Shown: in pieces, positions 1 to 7,777 of the stretch
Numbering within the stretch: the first letter of the stretch is position 1
How the letters are laid out: the number at the start of each line of letters is the position of its first letter
Source of the DNA: Chondrilla cf. caribensis
Taxonomy: Eukaryota; Porifera; Demospongiae; Chondrillida; Chondrillidae
Assembly (NCBI GenBank): GCA_964020155.1
Contig: OZ026547.1
Span: 3,318,631-3,333,630 of the forward strand
DNA: 15,000 bases
Reading direction: 5' to 3'
Notes under the pieces: model-generated
What the model saw: only the letters and a program-made list of their open reading frames with translations
Database searches by the model: none
What the model was told of the DNA's origin: nothing
Made by a program: the position numbers and the translations under genes

Positions 1-44
1 CCATGTCCTCACAGCTGGGGAGTGGTCCTGAAGAACAAAGATTG

Positions 45-127
45 TAGGTATAACCCCCACCACCACCAATGTCTGTCTGTTGTTGGAGGCACTTGTGAAA
101 AACCTGCTGCAGAGCATAATGTGTAAA
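45..127 (+). other. Possible short exon of an unrecognised gene
   Basis: A 39-40 nt stretch reading ALVKNLLQSIMCK lies between a plausible acceptor (TTGGAG, ending near 87) and a plausible donor (AAAG followed by GTGAGC near 127). The 40 nt before it contain C-rich and GT-rich intron-like sequence, and a second donor-like GTAGGT lies near 46. The peptide would form an amphipathic helix. I recognise no family and see no partner exon downstream on this strand. It may be the end of a gene that starts to the left of the window, or chance. Confidence 0.15.
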
Positions 128-1260
128 GGTGAGCATTCGAGGGATTGCTTCACGTTGATCAACATGCAACAGATAAACACCCCACAGTCGTGGCTATTCT
201 TCTCCCTAAGGAGATGCTGTTATTGCGAACAACGGTATGAGGGTGTTATTGGTACAGAATCAGGGCACATACAACTTATGTCTGCAATGACACCAGTCTT
301 ATTTGACAATGTCCATTTCCTTGTAACCTTTGAGCAACCACTTACTGTATTACTGATATTATATGATTTGAATGTACATAAAATTAAATGTTTTATATTA
401 ATACTATCCATACTCCAATTTGTATACAATATCATCATTTCAATTGCCACAGGGATCATATACGATGAGTTGATTCTCAGTAATGTCCACAACCTATCAA
501 TTTTAACACTCGATAGTGCATTGTATGACATGATCACAGTATGCTTAATTACCATAAGCATCCAATGTATCTGCATGCATGAAGCTTCGTTGAATGCGAT
601 GAGTATAAAGTTATACAGTAGTAGCGTCACCTGTATGAAATTTATTGCACTTCCATGTAGATGTACCTCATGTAGTACACACACTAGCACCTTTGTATGA
701 TGGCCTTAACAACTTCATTGTCACAGGAGACACTGTCACTCTCAGATAAGATTATTGTCACTCTTTGTTTCACTAAATTCCCTGCAACATTTTACTCAAC
801 ACCTCCTTTCAAGTAATGCATGTTTCACATAACACTGTATTGTTCTAAGAAGCCTGGACGTTAATATGCAATTATAGTGTTTTGTATCCTCATAAATTTA
901 ATTAAATGGATATATAATAATATACACATTGGTAATTTTATTATTCAGAATTTATTCTTATGACAAATTATGCAGTACACATGTAAACCTAGTTTGATAC
1001 ACTTTAAATTTAATTTTGCCATGCAGCTAGTATCTGGATGGATTAAACAATTGCCAGTTTGCCATTATTTCCCATCATCATCTTGCATGCATGAATCATC
1101 TTCACCCATCTTAATTCTTGTGAACATGCAGAAGTTGATAATTTTACAGCATGTGCATATGTCTCGTGTTACATAGAGATAAGTGCTATAAAGGTCACCA
1201 ACCTTGCCAAAATCTGAAATTAAAGATAGACAAGGGTAGACATAACATACAGTTATATAT
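128..1260. other. AT-rich stretch with no supported gene
   Basis: From about 220 to 690 both strands stay open: 206 codons on plus (80-700) and 156 codons on minus (220-690). Neither translation shows a domain, a repeat, a signal peptide or a periodic hydrophobic pattern that I recognise. Both are rich in Ile, Cys, Met and Ser, as expected for random AT-rich DNA with few TAA/TAG words. From 700 to 1260 there is only AT-rich sequence with no convincing splice signals. I cannot exclude a fossil coding region. Confidence 0.4.
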
Positions 1261-1263
1261 ACA

Positions 1264-1330
1264 TGTACACACACAGCTCACACATACACACACACACATA
1301 CGCATGCACGCACACACACACACACACTAT
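1264..1330. repeat. (CA)n microsatellite
   Basis: Interrupted CA dinucleotide repeat with CACATA and GCACGC variants. It lies about 60 bp to the left of the ATT-rich tract that borders the retrotransposon relic. Confidence 0.9.
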
Positions 1331-1357
1331 TACTTAGTGCACACATTGGTACTAAAT

Positions 1358-1490
1358 CTTATAATAATATTATTATAATTATTATTATAATAATAATACT
1401 AAAACTAATACTAATGATAATAATAATAATAATAATAATAAATAATGATTACAACAACAACAACAATAATAATAATAATAATAATAATGA
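1358..1490. repeat. (ATT/AAT)n microsatellite at the 3' side of a retrotransposon relic
   Basis: The plus strand carries runs of AATAATAAT with a short ACAACAACA interruption (about 1453-1466). On the minus strand, the coding strand of the retrotransposon to the right, this is an (ATT)n/(TTG)n tract lying 70-200 bp after the last recognisable codon of the element. Simple-repeat 3' tails are a known feature of several non-LTR retrotransposon groups, so this may be the element's original tail, later expanded. It could also be an unrelated microsatellite. Confidence 0.85.
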
Positions 1491-1555
1491 CAACACAACC
1501 ACAAAACAAAAACATGCAAATCATATAACACAAGAGAGTTAGTCCATCTTTGTAC

Positions 1556-2195
1556 CATATATGGCACATGTGTCCCAAGGATGGACAAAGCATTGACCCA
1601 CTGGATGGTGACAGAAAGTTGCTGTGTCAGGTAGAAGTGGGACTTCTCTTCATTGATAACTGACCTCATTCTGGATGCCAATTTGTGCAGGAAACATCTG
1701 GTCTCAGGACCGAAGACTCCAGATGTCTCAACTGCAATGGGAGTGAACACATGAACAGCAGATAGGGCCTCATAGTTATTCCTCTTGTGGATGTCTGCAA
1801 TTTCTGCAACCAAGCCAGCTTCTTTGACTGCCGTATGGATATACGATGGGGCAAAGGTGTCAATACATGTTGCATCCCGAATATGGGTGCAACTTCTTTC
1901 CCAAGGGGCAATTGTGATTCCATCTGGGCATTGTCTGGGCGAGTCCAGAGTGCTCTAGACAAGAAGGAATGTTGCCTGCAGATAAGGCCCTCTGGATTAT
2001 GGTATTGATGGTGGTATGCCGAAAAGACCGTCCAGCGCTTTTCAGGCAGGACAATCCACGGATAGCTGTTGTGTCAACATCATCACCACAATGATAGCAC
2101 TTGTGCGGATGGCACAAATAGGCACCTAAACAAATAGCTGCTGCTATGCGAACATCGACCCACAGATGCAATAAGAAGAGCATGAAGCCAGGCAC
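1556..2195 (-). pseudogene. Zinc-knuckle and endonuclease-like C-terminal part of the relic
   Basis: About 2145-1940 on minus encodes GAYLCHPHKCYHCGDD followed by GLSC and GRSFRH, a C-x2-C...C pattern. The position before GLSC where related proteins have His is Arg here (CGT), so the knuckle has probably lost one ligand. Near 1935-1945 the frame slips by one base between LEHSGL and the block starting PDGITI. From there about 125 codons are open: RDATCIDT, then NNYEALSAVHVFTPIAVE, GVFGPETRCFLHKLA, and a tail QLSVTIQWVNALSILG. The acidic and basic residues fit a restriction-like nuclease fold appended to a non-LTR polymerase, but this is inference from motif order. Confidence 0.7.
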
Positions 2196-2685
2196 CAGAC
2201 TCCTTGGTGTTCAGCTAGGAGACGGGCATGCTCAACATCGGTATCAATGGCTTCTAACAACTCGTGGAAAGTAGAACTTACTTGTGGTTGATCCCATGCA
2301 GGCCCTCTGCTTGCAGTCAATTGGGTTAGGTGGTGGACAATTTGCTGACTGTACCCAAACACTAAGAGCTCTTTCCTTTGGGTGATACGGTAGACCGTCA
2401 AATCGGCTTGGCAGGAGCTGTGTGACCAAGGGGGGCGGAGGCATTAGCAGAAGCCAGAAAGGCAGAAAATGCCAGCTGAACACTCTGTTGGACCCAAAGA
2501 CCACCAGAGTTTATTGGTAGGGTTCCCTCATCCAAAGACAGGTTCAAGATGGTACTCAAGATGGGACGGAGCTGTTGGTCAAAGACATCCAAAACAGAAG
2601 AAGGGAAGCATGGGGCAGTACGAAGGAGATACAAAATTTTAGGCCTCAAAAAGGCACTACGAATGAAGAAGAGAGTATCTTGCTT

Positions 2686-3186
2686 CTAAAGGTGCCCTAA
2701 GCGGTCACCCAGAATCTTAAGTTTACTCACTTTGGCAATTAGGGCTTTGTCAATGCATGGCATGTCGCCTAGAGGAGTTCCTAGTAAATCAGCATCTTTG
2801 GGTTCAACTTTAAGTAAGGCAGGAGCATAGGAAAGCAATTGTGTGCCTGACTCCTTGCTGCAAATGATCTCCGTTTTGTTGTAGATAAGGAGTACCTCTA
2901 GTTGTCTAGCAATACATTCAATATTCTTCAAGTCAGCTAGTATGGAAGACTCAGCTCCACCAATTGTTCCATCATCAAGGTAGAAGATTTTCAGTTTAGA
3001 CTTCAACTGGACTGTTAGGGAATGGATGGTGAGACAAAACAGCAAGGGGCCAAGTGGATTACCCTGCTGTATTTACTCTGATGAGTGAAGATTGGTGCTG
3101 CCAAATTGAAGAAAGGACATATCTGAATAGCATGAATGAACAAATGGGAAAATTTCAGTGGCAAAACACACATTGTTGGCCGCTAA
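2686..3186 (-). pseudogene. Reverse transcriptase core of the relic
   Basis: This is the best-preserved block. The minus-strand frame runs from about 3186 to 2686 with one internal stop (TAA, 3073-3075, replacing the residue before IQQG). The metal-binding aspartates of the polymerase are present as YLDD; the second common form in this enzyme class is YADD or FADD. The GNPLGP motif has Asn where Asp is usual. The frame then meets a TAG at 2686-2688 but stays readable beyond it for about 95 more codons, so the TAG is a nonsense change and not a natural end. The start near 3186 coincides with the edge of the ~350 bp repeat array, which suggests 5' truncation or overprinting by the array. Confidence 0.85.
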
Positions 3187-4160
3187 TAGGTCTGTACCAT
3201 GCACCTCCAGGAGAATGTACATGCATTAGTATTTGTGCTACAGTACATCACAGACACCAGATTGACCGTGCATGGTGACCAGGAATGAAATGATTTTTTA
3301 CTGCTCACAATGAGATGTCCACACATCTTAATCTGTTTTAATAAGTTGGATATGGACACTGGGCATCCCGTGGTGACCAGTGACAAAATGTGAAATTACC
3401 TGGCCAGTCACCAAGAGGTCTATAGTACCTCAACTTGAAGGTACATAATATAAAGCATAATATTATAATAATGATTATGTATTGAAATATGCATCATATG
3501 GAGAATGGGGAGGTTTTGTAAGGGGTGATAAATTGCATTGATTTGGTTGGCCACCACTGGGTCCAAACTACTTCTAGGAGAGTGTATATGTACTAGTATT
3601 TGTGCTATGATGCATCACATAGACACCAGCTATAAATTTATCATCCTTTGCTGGTCACCACAAGGCCTATAGCGCACTCAGGAGGATGTCCATGCATCGT
3701 GTATGTATTAACAGGTTGGATATAGACATTGGGCAGCCTGTGGTGACCTGTGACAAAATGTGAAATTATATTTACCTGCCCAATCTCCAAGAGGTCTATA
3801 GTACCACCATTTGAATGTACAAACAAAAGTATATGTAATGATCTATGTATGGAGAATGATGAAGTTTTGTGACTGGTGATAAAACATATACTGCTGGCCA
3901 CCACTAGGTTCGTACCACCTCCAAGAGAGTGTAAATACATTTGTATTTGTGCTATGATGCATCACATGGACACCAGAAAGGTGCCACAAGGCCCATAGCA
4001 CACTCAGGAGGATGTCCATGCATTCAAATTTGTATTGCTAAGTTGTATATTATTATTATGGACACTTGGCAGCCTATGGTGACCAGTGAGAAAATGTGAA
4101 ATTACCTCCCCAGTCACCAAGAGGTCTATAGAACCTCAATTAGGAAGTACATGCAAAGTA
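3180..4160. repeat. Three diverged tandem copies of a ~350 bp unit
   Basis: Copies start near 3180, 3545 and 3893. Shared landmarks in the same order: a TGGCCACCACT-like word with AGGT, then ATTTGTGCTA(T)GATGCATCACA and GACACCAG, then CTCAGGAGGATGTCCATGCAT (copies 2 and 3; a shorter GAGATGTCCACACAT in copy 1), then GGACACTGGGCA...GGTGACC, then GACAAAATGTGAAATTA, then CACCAAGAGGTCTATAG. A ggagaatg...gaggttttgt word precedes copies 2 and 3. No unit holds a long open frame. The first unit begins where the reverse transcriptase relic becomes unreadable, so retrotransposon insertion or truncation and the array may be linked. Confidence 0.85.
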
Positions 4161-4161
4161 T

Positions 4162-4375
4162 GTACATTGAAAAAATATTAAGCACCCCCAAATATAGCTG
4201 GGGCTACAGGGCACCTATGGAGATGAGGATTGTTTCATGAATTAGTTTACATCCCCCATTATGACTATGTCAAGTTGACACGCCTCCTCCCCCATGAGCT
4301 TTGCAAAAATGTGCTTAGCGTTTTCCCTTCTAAACCCCCCACATACGTTGAAAAAAATATTAAGCACCTCCAAAA
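4162..4375. repeat. Pair of ~30 bp direct repeats flanking ~150 bp
   Basis: The word TTGAAAAAATATTAAGCACC with the following CCCAAA occurs at about 4166-4192 and again, with one extra A and one substitution, at about 4347-4375. Between them is unique sequence with short C-runs. On the minus strand this interval and the sequence to its right keep an open frame ending in LDIVIMGDVN, which I do not treat as a gene. Confidence 0.75.
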
Positions 4376-4627
4376 TTAATATGTACGTAAGTACATCTAT
4401 GTAATTTGTATAGTGGAGGAGCATAATATATAAATACATAATGTGAAAATTTGAATTCTTTTACAGATGTCGACGAGGAGATGCCTTCACAATGGAATCA
4501 TTGAACTCAAAATGTTCTTGAGATTTGTTGGAGGGGATGAACACATCAACAATGCAGTTGTCCTTAATTGTAACCTCTTGTAGCAATAGGCTGGTTGTAG
4601 AGGTCATAATAATATCCTCCTTTGTGC

Positions 4628-4725
4628 ACATGTGTGTGTGTGTGTGCATGCGTGCACATGCTTGTGTGTGCGTGCTTGTGTGTGCGTACTTGCATTGTGT
4701 GTGTGTGTGTGTGTGTGAGTGTGTA

Positions 4726-4757
<32 letters not shown>

Positions 4758-4815
4758 AGTGTGAGTGTGTATACATGTGTGTGTGTGTGTGTGTGTGCGT
4801 GCATGTGTGTGTGCA
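4628..4815. repeat. Compound (GT)n microsatellite
   Basis: About 190 bp of GT repeats with regular interruptions (GTGTATACATGTGTG occurs twice, GAGTGTGAGTGTG once). The repeat keeps several reading frames open as Val-Cys or His-Thr runs; none is a gene. Confidence 0.95.
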
Positions 4816-4994
4816 TATGCTATTATTAAACTTTCACTACAGCTGTAGGTAGGTACATAGATGGTATATACCCAAGATTGTTGGATCTCCTGAGAAGCTA
4901 TCCAGTTACTGGTACTTGAGACTTGGCGTGCCAGATGTAATTGATCACTGACCTGGAATCTGGACCTTATTAGTATCATCATTATTATTTACAC

Positions 4995-5033
4995 CCACAT
5001 ACACCCCCACACACACCCACACACACACACACC
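4995..5033. repeat. (CA)n-rich tract
   Basis: Short C-rich CACACACC tract upstream of the methionine adenosyltransferase relic. No exon for the enzyme's N-terminal part is visible around it. Confidence 0.8.
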
Positions 5034-5212
5034 ACCCACTAGATTTGAGGTTGGGTTTGTTTTATTGTGCTAACTTACAATCATCTGATATTGGTGTGTG
5101 TATGTGTGCAAGTGTTTGCACATACGTACATTGACATAAACTGCCACCAGTACTCTATGTTCATTTTACATTCAACTCATTATTTGCTATTTCTCTTGTC
5201 TCCTCATCTGAA

Positions 5213-5330
5213 GGGTTTGACTATATACAAGACCTTTAATGTGCTGGTAGCTTTGGAGGAGCGGAGCTCGGAGATTGCATTAGCCGTCCACAAGAACAAG
5301 GCAGACGAAGAGCTAGGAGCTGGTGATCAA
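5213..5330 (+). pseudogene. Methionine adenosyltransferase relic, first visible exon
   Basis: After an AAG acceptor, bases 5213-5224 read GFDY, the family's usual residues before K-T-x-N-V-L-V-A-L-E. But the [11 protein letters not shown] frame starts only at 5226-5229, one base out of step. The words fit if TATA was inserted into an original GAC-TAC-AAG. The exon then reads cleanly through [22 protein letters not shown] (in pieces: [10 protein letters not shown], then [12 protein letters not shown]). Its donor, CAA followed by GTTGGT, is weak; the consensus-like donor CAGGTGAGT occurs only in the repeat copies that follow. Confidence 0.85.
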
Positions 5331-5814
5331 GTTGGTGTGGTCTCGTGTGTGGAGCTGGTGACCAGGTGGGTGTGGTCTCATGTGGGTAGCTGGTGATCAG
5401 GTGAGTGTGGTCTCATGTGGGTAGCTGGTGATCAGGTGAGTGTGGTCTTATGTGGGTGGAGATGGTGATCTGATGGGTATGGGTTTGTGTGTGGAGCTGG
5501 TGACCAGGTGGGTGTGGTCTTATGTGGTGGAGCTGGTGAACAGGTGTGTGTGGTCTTGTGGGTGGAACTGGTGACCAGGTGAGTGTGGTCTTGTGGGTGG
5601 AACTGGTGACCAGGTGGGTGTGGTCTTGTGGGTGGAACTGGTGACCAGATAGGTGTGGTCTTAAGTGGGTGGAGCTGGTGACCTGCAGGTGGTGTGGTCT
5701 CGTGCGTGTGTGTAGCTGGTGATCAGGTGGATGTGGGTTTGTGTGTAGAGCTGGTGATCAGGTGGGTGTGGTTTTGTGTGTATAGCTGGTGATCAGGTGG
5801 GTGTGGTCTTTTCC
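5316..5814 (+). repeat. ~35 bp minisatellite, about 14 copies, built from an exon end and its splice donor
   Basis: The unit is about GAGCTGGTGATCAGGTGAGT followed by GTGGTCTTGTGTGGGTG. The first copy is the end of the preceding coding exon itself (GGA GCT GGT GAT CAA, residues GAGDQ) and its donor. I count about 14 copies with variants GACCAGG, GAACAGG and GATCTGA. Most copies carry CAGGTGAGT, CAGGTGGGT or CAGGTGTGT, so each repeats a potential 5' splice site and the last four or five codons of the exon. The array fills nearly the whole intron up to the next exon at 5875. Confidence 0.92.
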
Positions 5815-5874
5815 AGTTTATGGATGTGTGATCATTGAATATTATGACCATTGTCTCCCACCCCCACCCCAAAG

Positions 5875-6017
5875 GGCTGATGTTTGGCTATGCTACTGAT
5901 GAGACAGAGGAGCTGATGCCTTTCACTGTTGTCTTGTCTCACAAGTTGAACAAGAAAATGGTCAAACTGAGGAGAAATGGAGGACTACCTTGGTCCAGAC
6001 CAGACTCAAAAACTCAG
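5875..6017 (+). pseudogene. Methionine adenosyltransferase relic, [13 protein letters not shown] exon
   Basis: This block is well preserved: [17 protein letters not shown], then [19 protein letters not shown] and [11 protein letters not shown]. It ends at CAG before a GTAGAC donor. The acceptor is the AG of CCCCAAAG, which leaves the first Gly codon lacking one base (phase 1), while the repeated donors upstream (CAG before GTGAGT) are phase 0. The present junction therefore does not keep frame unless another donor is used. Residues ATDETEE belong to the substrate-binding region of the enzyme. Confidence 0.9.
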
Positions 6018-6267
6018 GTAGACTAGACCTCTACACACAGTACTGGGGTGTAGTGGAGAAAGAAGGGGTTCTGTTCCCAGTTTAGTTCCATCTGAGAACA
6101 GTTTCAATTCTGATTCCCACTTCAAATTTTCTGGTATTTTTATTGCATCATTTTTGCATTTCATTATCTATTTCCACTCCACTTTCAATTTCCATTTCGG
6201 TTCCAGTTCTATTCCAATTCACATTCTCCTTGCAATTCACCCTCCTCTCTCCTTCCAATTCTCTCAG

Positions 6268-6400
6268 GTGACAGTGGAGTATTGCATAGTTAATGGACAC
6301 TGTCCCCATATGAGTCCACACTATCGTCATCTCCATGCAGCACTCACCTGATGTCACTCTGCAACAGCTCAGGAAGGACTTCATGGAGAAAGTGATCAAG
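6268..6400 (+). pseudogene. Methionine adenosyltransferase relic, exon with frameshift and stop
   Basis: Between an acceptor TTCTCTCAG and a donor GTATGT lie 133 nt, one more than a multiple of three, although neighbouring junctions are phase 0. The left part reads VTVEYCIVNG; the right part, in another frame, reads VHTIVISMQHSPDVTLQQLR then KDFMEKVIK. Just before VHT, the bases 6303-6311 read V-P-I in place with TGA where the family has Arg, consistent with a CGA-to-TGA change. So this exon has two independent lesions within about 15 bp. Confidence 0.9.
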
Positions 6401-6458
6401 GTATGTAATGAAGGTGCGTGTGTGATCACATGACAGTCATGTGACCTTCACTTGTTAG

Positions 6459-6542
6459 ACTGTTGTTCCAGAGAGGTATCTCGATGAGTACACAGTATAC
6501 CATCTCCAACCGTCAGGAAGTTTTGTGGTAGGTGGACCTCAA
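6459..6542 (+). pseudogene. Methionine adenosyltransferase relic, HLQPSG exon
   Basis: Twenty-eight codons, phase 0 at both ends: [20 protein letters not shown] then SFVVGGPQ. It is intact in itself. The donor after CAA flows directly into a (GT)n run (6543-6560), which then changes to GTGTACGTGTG repeats. Confidence 0.9.
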
Positions 6543-6668
6543 GTGTGTGTGTGTGTGAGTGTGTGTACGTGTGTGTACGTGTGTGTACAAGCCATATAAT
6601 GCAGACATGTGTTTGGGTATTTAATCTATTACCATCAATTCTCCCCCACCCCCACCCCCCCGCGGTAG

Positions 6669-6849
6669 GGTGATGCTGGCTTGACAGGACGTAAGATCAT
6701 AGTGGACACATACGGAGGATGGGGTGCTCATGGTGGAGGGTGCTTCTCTGTTAAGGACTGCTCTAAAGTGGATCGATTGGGAGCTTATGCTGCTCGATGG
6801 ATAGCAAAGAGTCTTGTTGCTGCTGGTCTGTGTAAGAGAGCATTAGTTC

Positions 6850-6851
<2 letters not shown>
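6669..6851 (+). pseudogene. Methionine adenosyltransferase relic, GGWGAHGGG exon with altered active-site loop
   Basis: Sixty-one codons, phase 0 at both ends, preceded by CCGCGGTAG. It contains [24 protein letters not shown] and KVDR with [12 protein letters not shown], family hallmarks. The loop that is GGGAFSGKD in nearly all members is GGGCFSVKD here, followed by [14 protein letters not shown] instead of TKVDRSAAYAARW. The Gly-to-Val and Ser-to-Leu changes at near-invariant sites suggest relaxed selection. The exon ends at CAG and runs straight into (GT)n. Confidence 0.9.
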
Positions 6852-6919
<68 letters not shown>

Positions 6920-6971
6920 ATGCGTGCGTGCGTGCATGTGCATGTGTGTGCGTGTTTGTGTGTGTGTGTGT
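6852..6971. repeat. (GT)n microsatellite occupying the place of a missing exon
   Basis: Nearly pure GT repeat of about 120 bp begins at the 5' splice site of the preceding exon. The whole intron is only 176 nt (6852-7027), too short to hold the roughly 130 nt that normally encode VSYAIGVSHPLS and the following ~30 residues. None of those codons is visible. Confidence 0.95.
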
Positions 6972-7027
6972 ACACATCTGAAGTGTTTTCTTCTAAGACC
7001 TCTGGAGTGTTCCTTTCTTGTTTGCAG

Positions 7028-7130
7028 AGATTTGAACTTGAAACTACCTATTTATCAGAATACAGCTTGCTACGGCCATATTGGTAGGGACGAGTTTCCC
7101 TGGGAACACCCAAAGAATTTGAAAATTTAA
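7028..7130 (+). pseudogene. Methionine adenosyltransferase relic, C-terminal exon
   Basis: After acceptor TTTGCAG the exon gives the last base of an Arg codon, then [33 protein letters not shown] and TAA. This matches the family's C-terminus (RDLDLKKPIYQ, YGHFGR, FPWE). The exon starts in phase 2 while the exon ending at 6851 is phase 0, so joining the two directly would break frame. Confidence 0.9.
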
Positions 7131-7777
7131 GGATATTATAGTAATTTCAAATTAGTCAATTAATGTCTTGATGTTTAACATAATAATTTTGGTTTGAATA
7201 TAGAAGTCGCACCAAGTTTCAATTATATTTATTCCCTTTAATTAGAAATCACAATGTTTTATAATATTATAACGTATATTCATGCACCATTCTAATTACA
7301 TAATATTATGTTAATACTGTAGAATAATATAGTATATATCATACGTACATGGTCACCTGATCCACTGGGGCCACTGGCCTGACCCATTAGCAGACCAAGC
7401 CACTCCTACCACTGTGACATTAAAGAGACTCCCTCAGCCATTAGTTAATTTGGTTTTCCAGTCCTTATCAGATGTGGTTACAGTTCAAACCACAAGTGTT
7501 ATATTTCTTGTTGTTATCAGACAGTATTAAAGAGATTGTGATCTAAGTACTAAGTGTGTATGTCATATTATTGCCACACACATCTATGTATACCATGCTT
7601 CCTGGCTACTCTAGACCAACACTCCACTATAATAGGTCATGTTGTCTTGACAACAACCAATATCACATGTAACTTCATTTTCATTAATTTCATTAACATG
7701 TTCACATTATGAGAATCAAAACTCTACAAAAATCAGAGTGGAAACAACAAATGGAAATGGGAATCAGACTGATACAC
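7131..7777. other. Intergenic region between convergent units
   Basis: About 650 bp of AT-rich DNA with several TAATATTATAA-like words. The left unit ends at 7130 on plus and the right one at 7778 on minus. I see no open frame of note and no tRNA-like structure. One AATAAA word on the minus strand (about 7228-7233) lies too far from the Kelch stop to be assigned with confidence. Confidence 0.6.

Larger units (their letters stand above)
1500..3190 (-). mobile_element. Decayed retrotransposon with reverse transcriptase and endonuclease-like C-terminus
   Basis: Read on the minus strand, the pieces follow the order of one long retrotransposon protein. About 3186-2688 is reverse transcriptase: a PFVHSCY segment, then IQQGNPLGPLLFCL (usual form QGDPLGPL), the catalytic YLDDGTIGG at 2971-2982 and flanks, and a NKTEIIC segment. 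About 2685-2400 continues in the same frame with FLRPKILYLLRTAPCF and the GGLWVQQSVQLAFSAFLAS region. About 2340-2206 moves to another frame (AWDQPQVSSTFHELLEA), then KESGAWLHALLIASVG in a third. About 2145-1940 gives the zinc-knuckle region CHPHKCYHCG with GLSC. About 1940-1556 gives PDGITIAPW, RDATCIDTFAPSY and FTPIAVETSGVFGP, ending at HVPYM. The PD...D...E pattern suggests a restriction-like endonuclease (inference). It is dead: in-frame TAA at 3073-3075, in-frame TAG at 2686-2688, and at least three frame changes. The family assignment is from memory of similar animal retrotransposon proteins; I do not assign a clade. Confidence 0.85.
5213..7130 (+). pseudogene. Methionine adenosyltransferase (S-adenosylmethionine synthetase) relic, introns retained
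   Basis: Intact enzymes make S-adenosylmethionine from methionine and ATP. Six exon-like blocks match the family in order: 5213-5330 (NVLVALEE...GAGDQ), 5875-6017 ([25 protein letters not shown]), 6268-6400 (VTVEY...VHTIVISMQHSPDVTL), 6459-6542 ([21 protein letters not shown]), 6669-6851 ([34 protein letters not shown]) and 7028-7130 ([22 protein letters not shown], stop TAA). The family's first ~110 residues (including the GHPDK loop) are not found to the left. Lesions: TATA-like insertion near 5222-5227, a 133-nt exon that cannot keep frame plus TGA for Arg at 6309-6311, no exon for the conserved YAIGVSHPLS region, and family-invariant AFSGKD changed to CFSVKD. Because introns remain, this is a decayed gene duplicate and not a processed copy. 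A working but strongly altered paralogue or assembly error is less likely. Confidence 0.88.

Noticed and set aside
4242..4439. Minus-strand frame ending MGEEACQLDIVIMGDVN, reminiscent of the GDFN motif of retrotransposon endonucleases
   Set aside because: Only one short motif fits; no other endonuclease motif is present in order, and the match may be chance.
4451..4585. Acceptor-like TTCTTTTACAG followed by a 36-codon plus frame, as a missing N-terminal methionine adenosyltransferase exon
   Set aside because: The translation does not resemble any N-terminal part of that enzyme (no GHPDK, no CETV, no GEI motif).
4461..4982. Open frames of 60-170 codons over the GT/CA tract, both strands
   Set aside because: They consist of His-Thr or Val-Cys runs created by a dinucleotide repeat, which has no stop codons in any frame. 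The non-repeat tails (for example DNCIVDVFIPSNKSQEHFEF) have no recognised homology.
5316..5814. CRISPR array
   Set aside because: Units are contiguous, 35 bp, without unique spacers, and derive from an exon end. The window is eukaryotic.
6148..6429. 93-codon minus-strand frame
   Set aside because: Antisense to the VTVEY exon of the methionine adenosyltransferase relic and a low-complexity ATTCCAATT intron.
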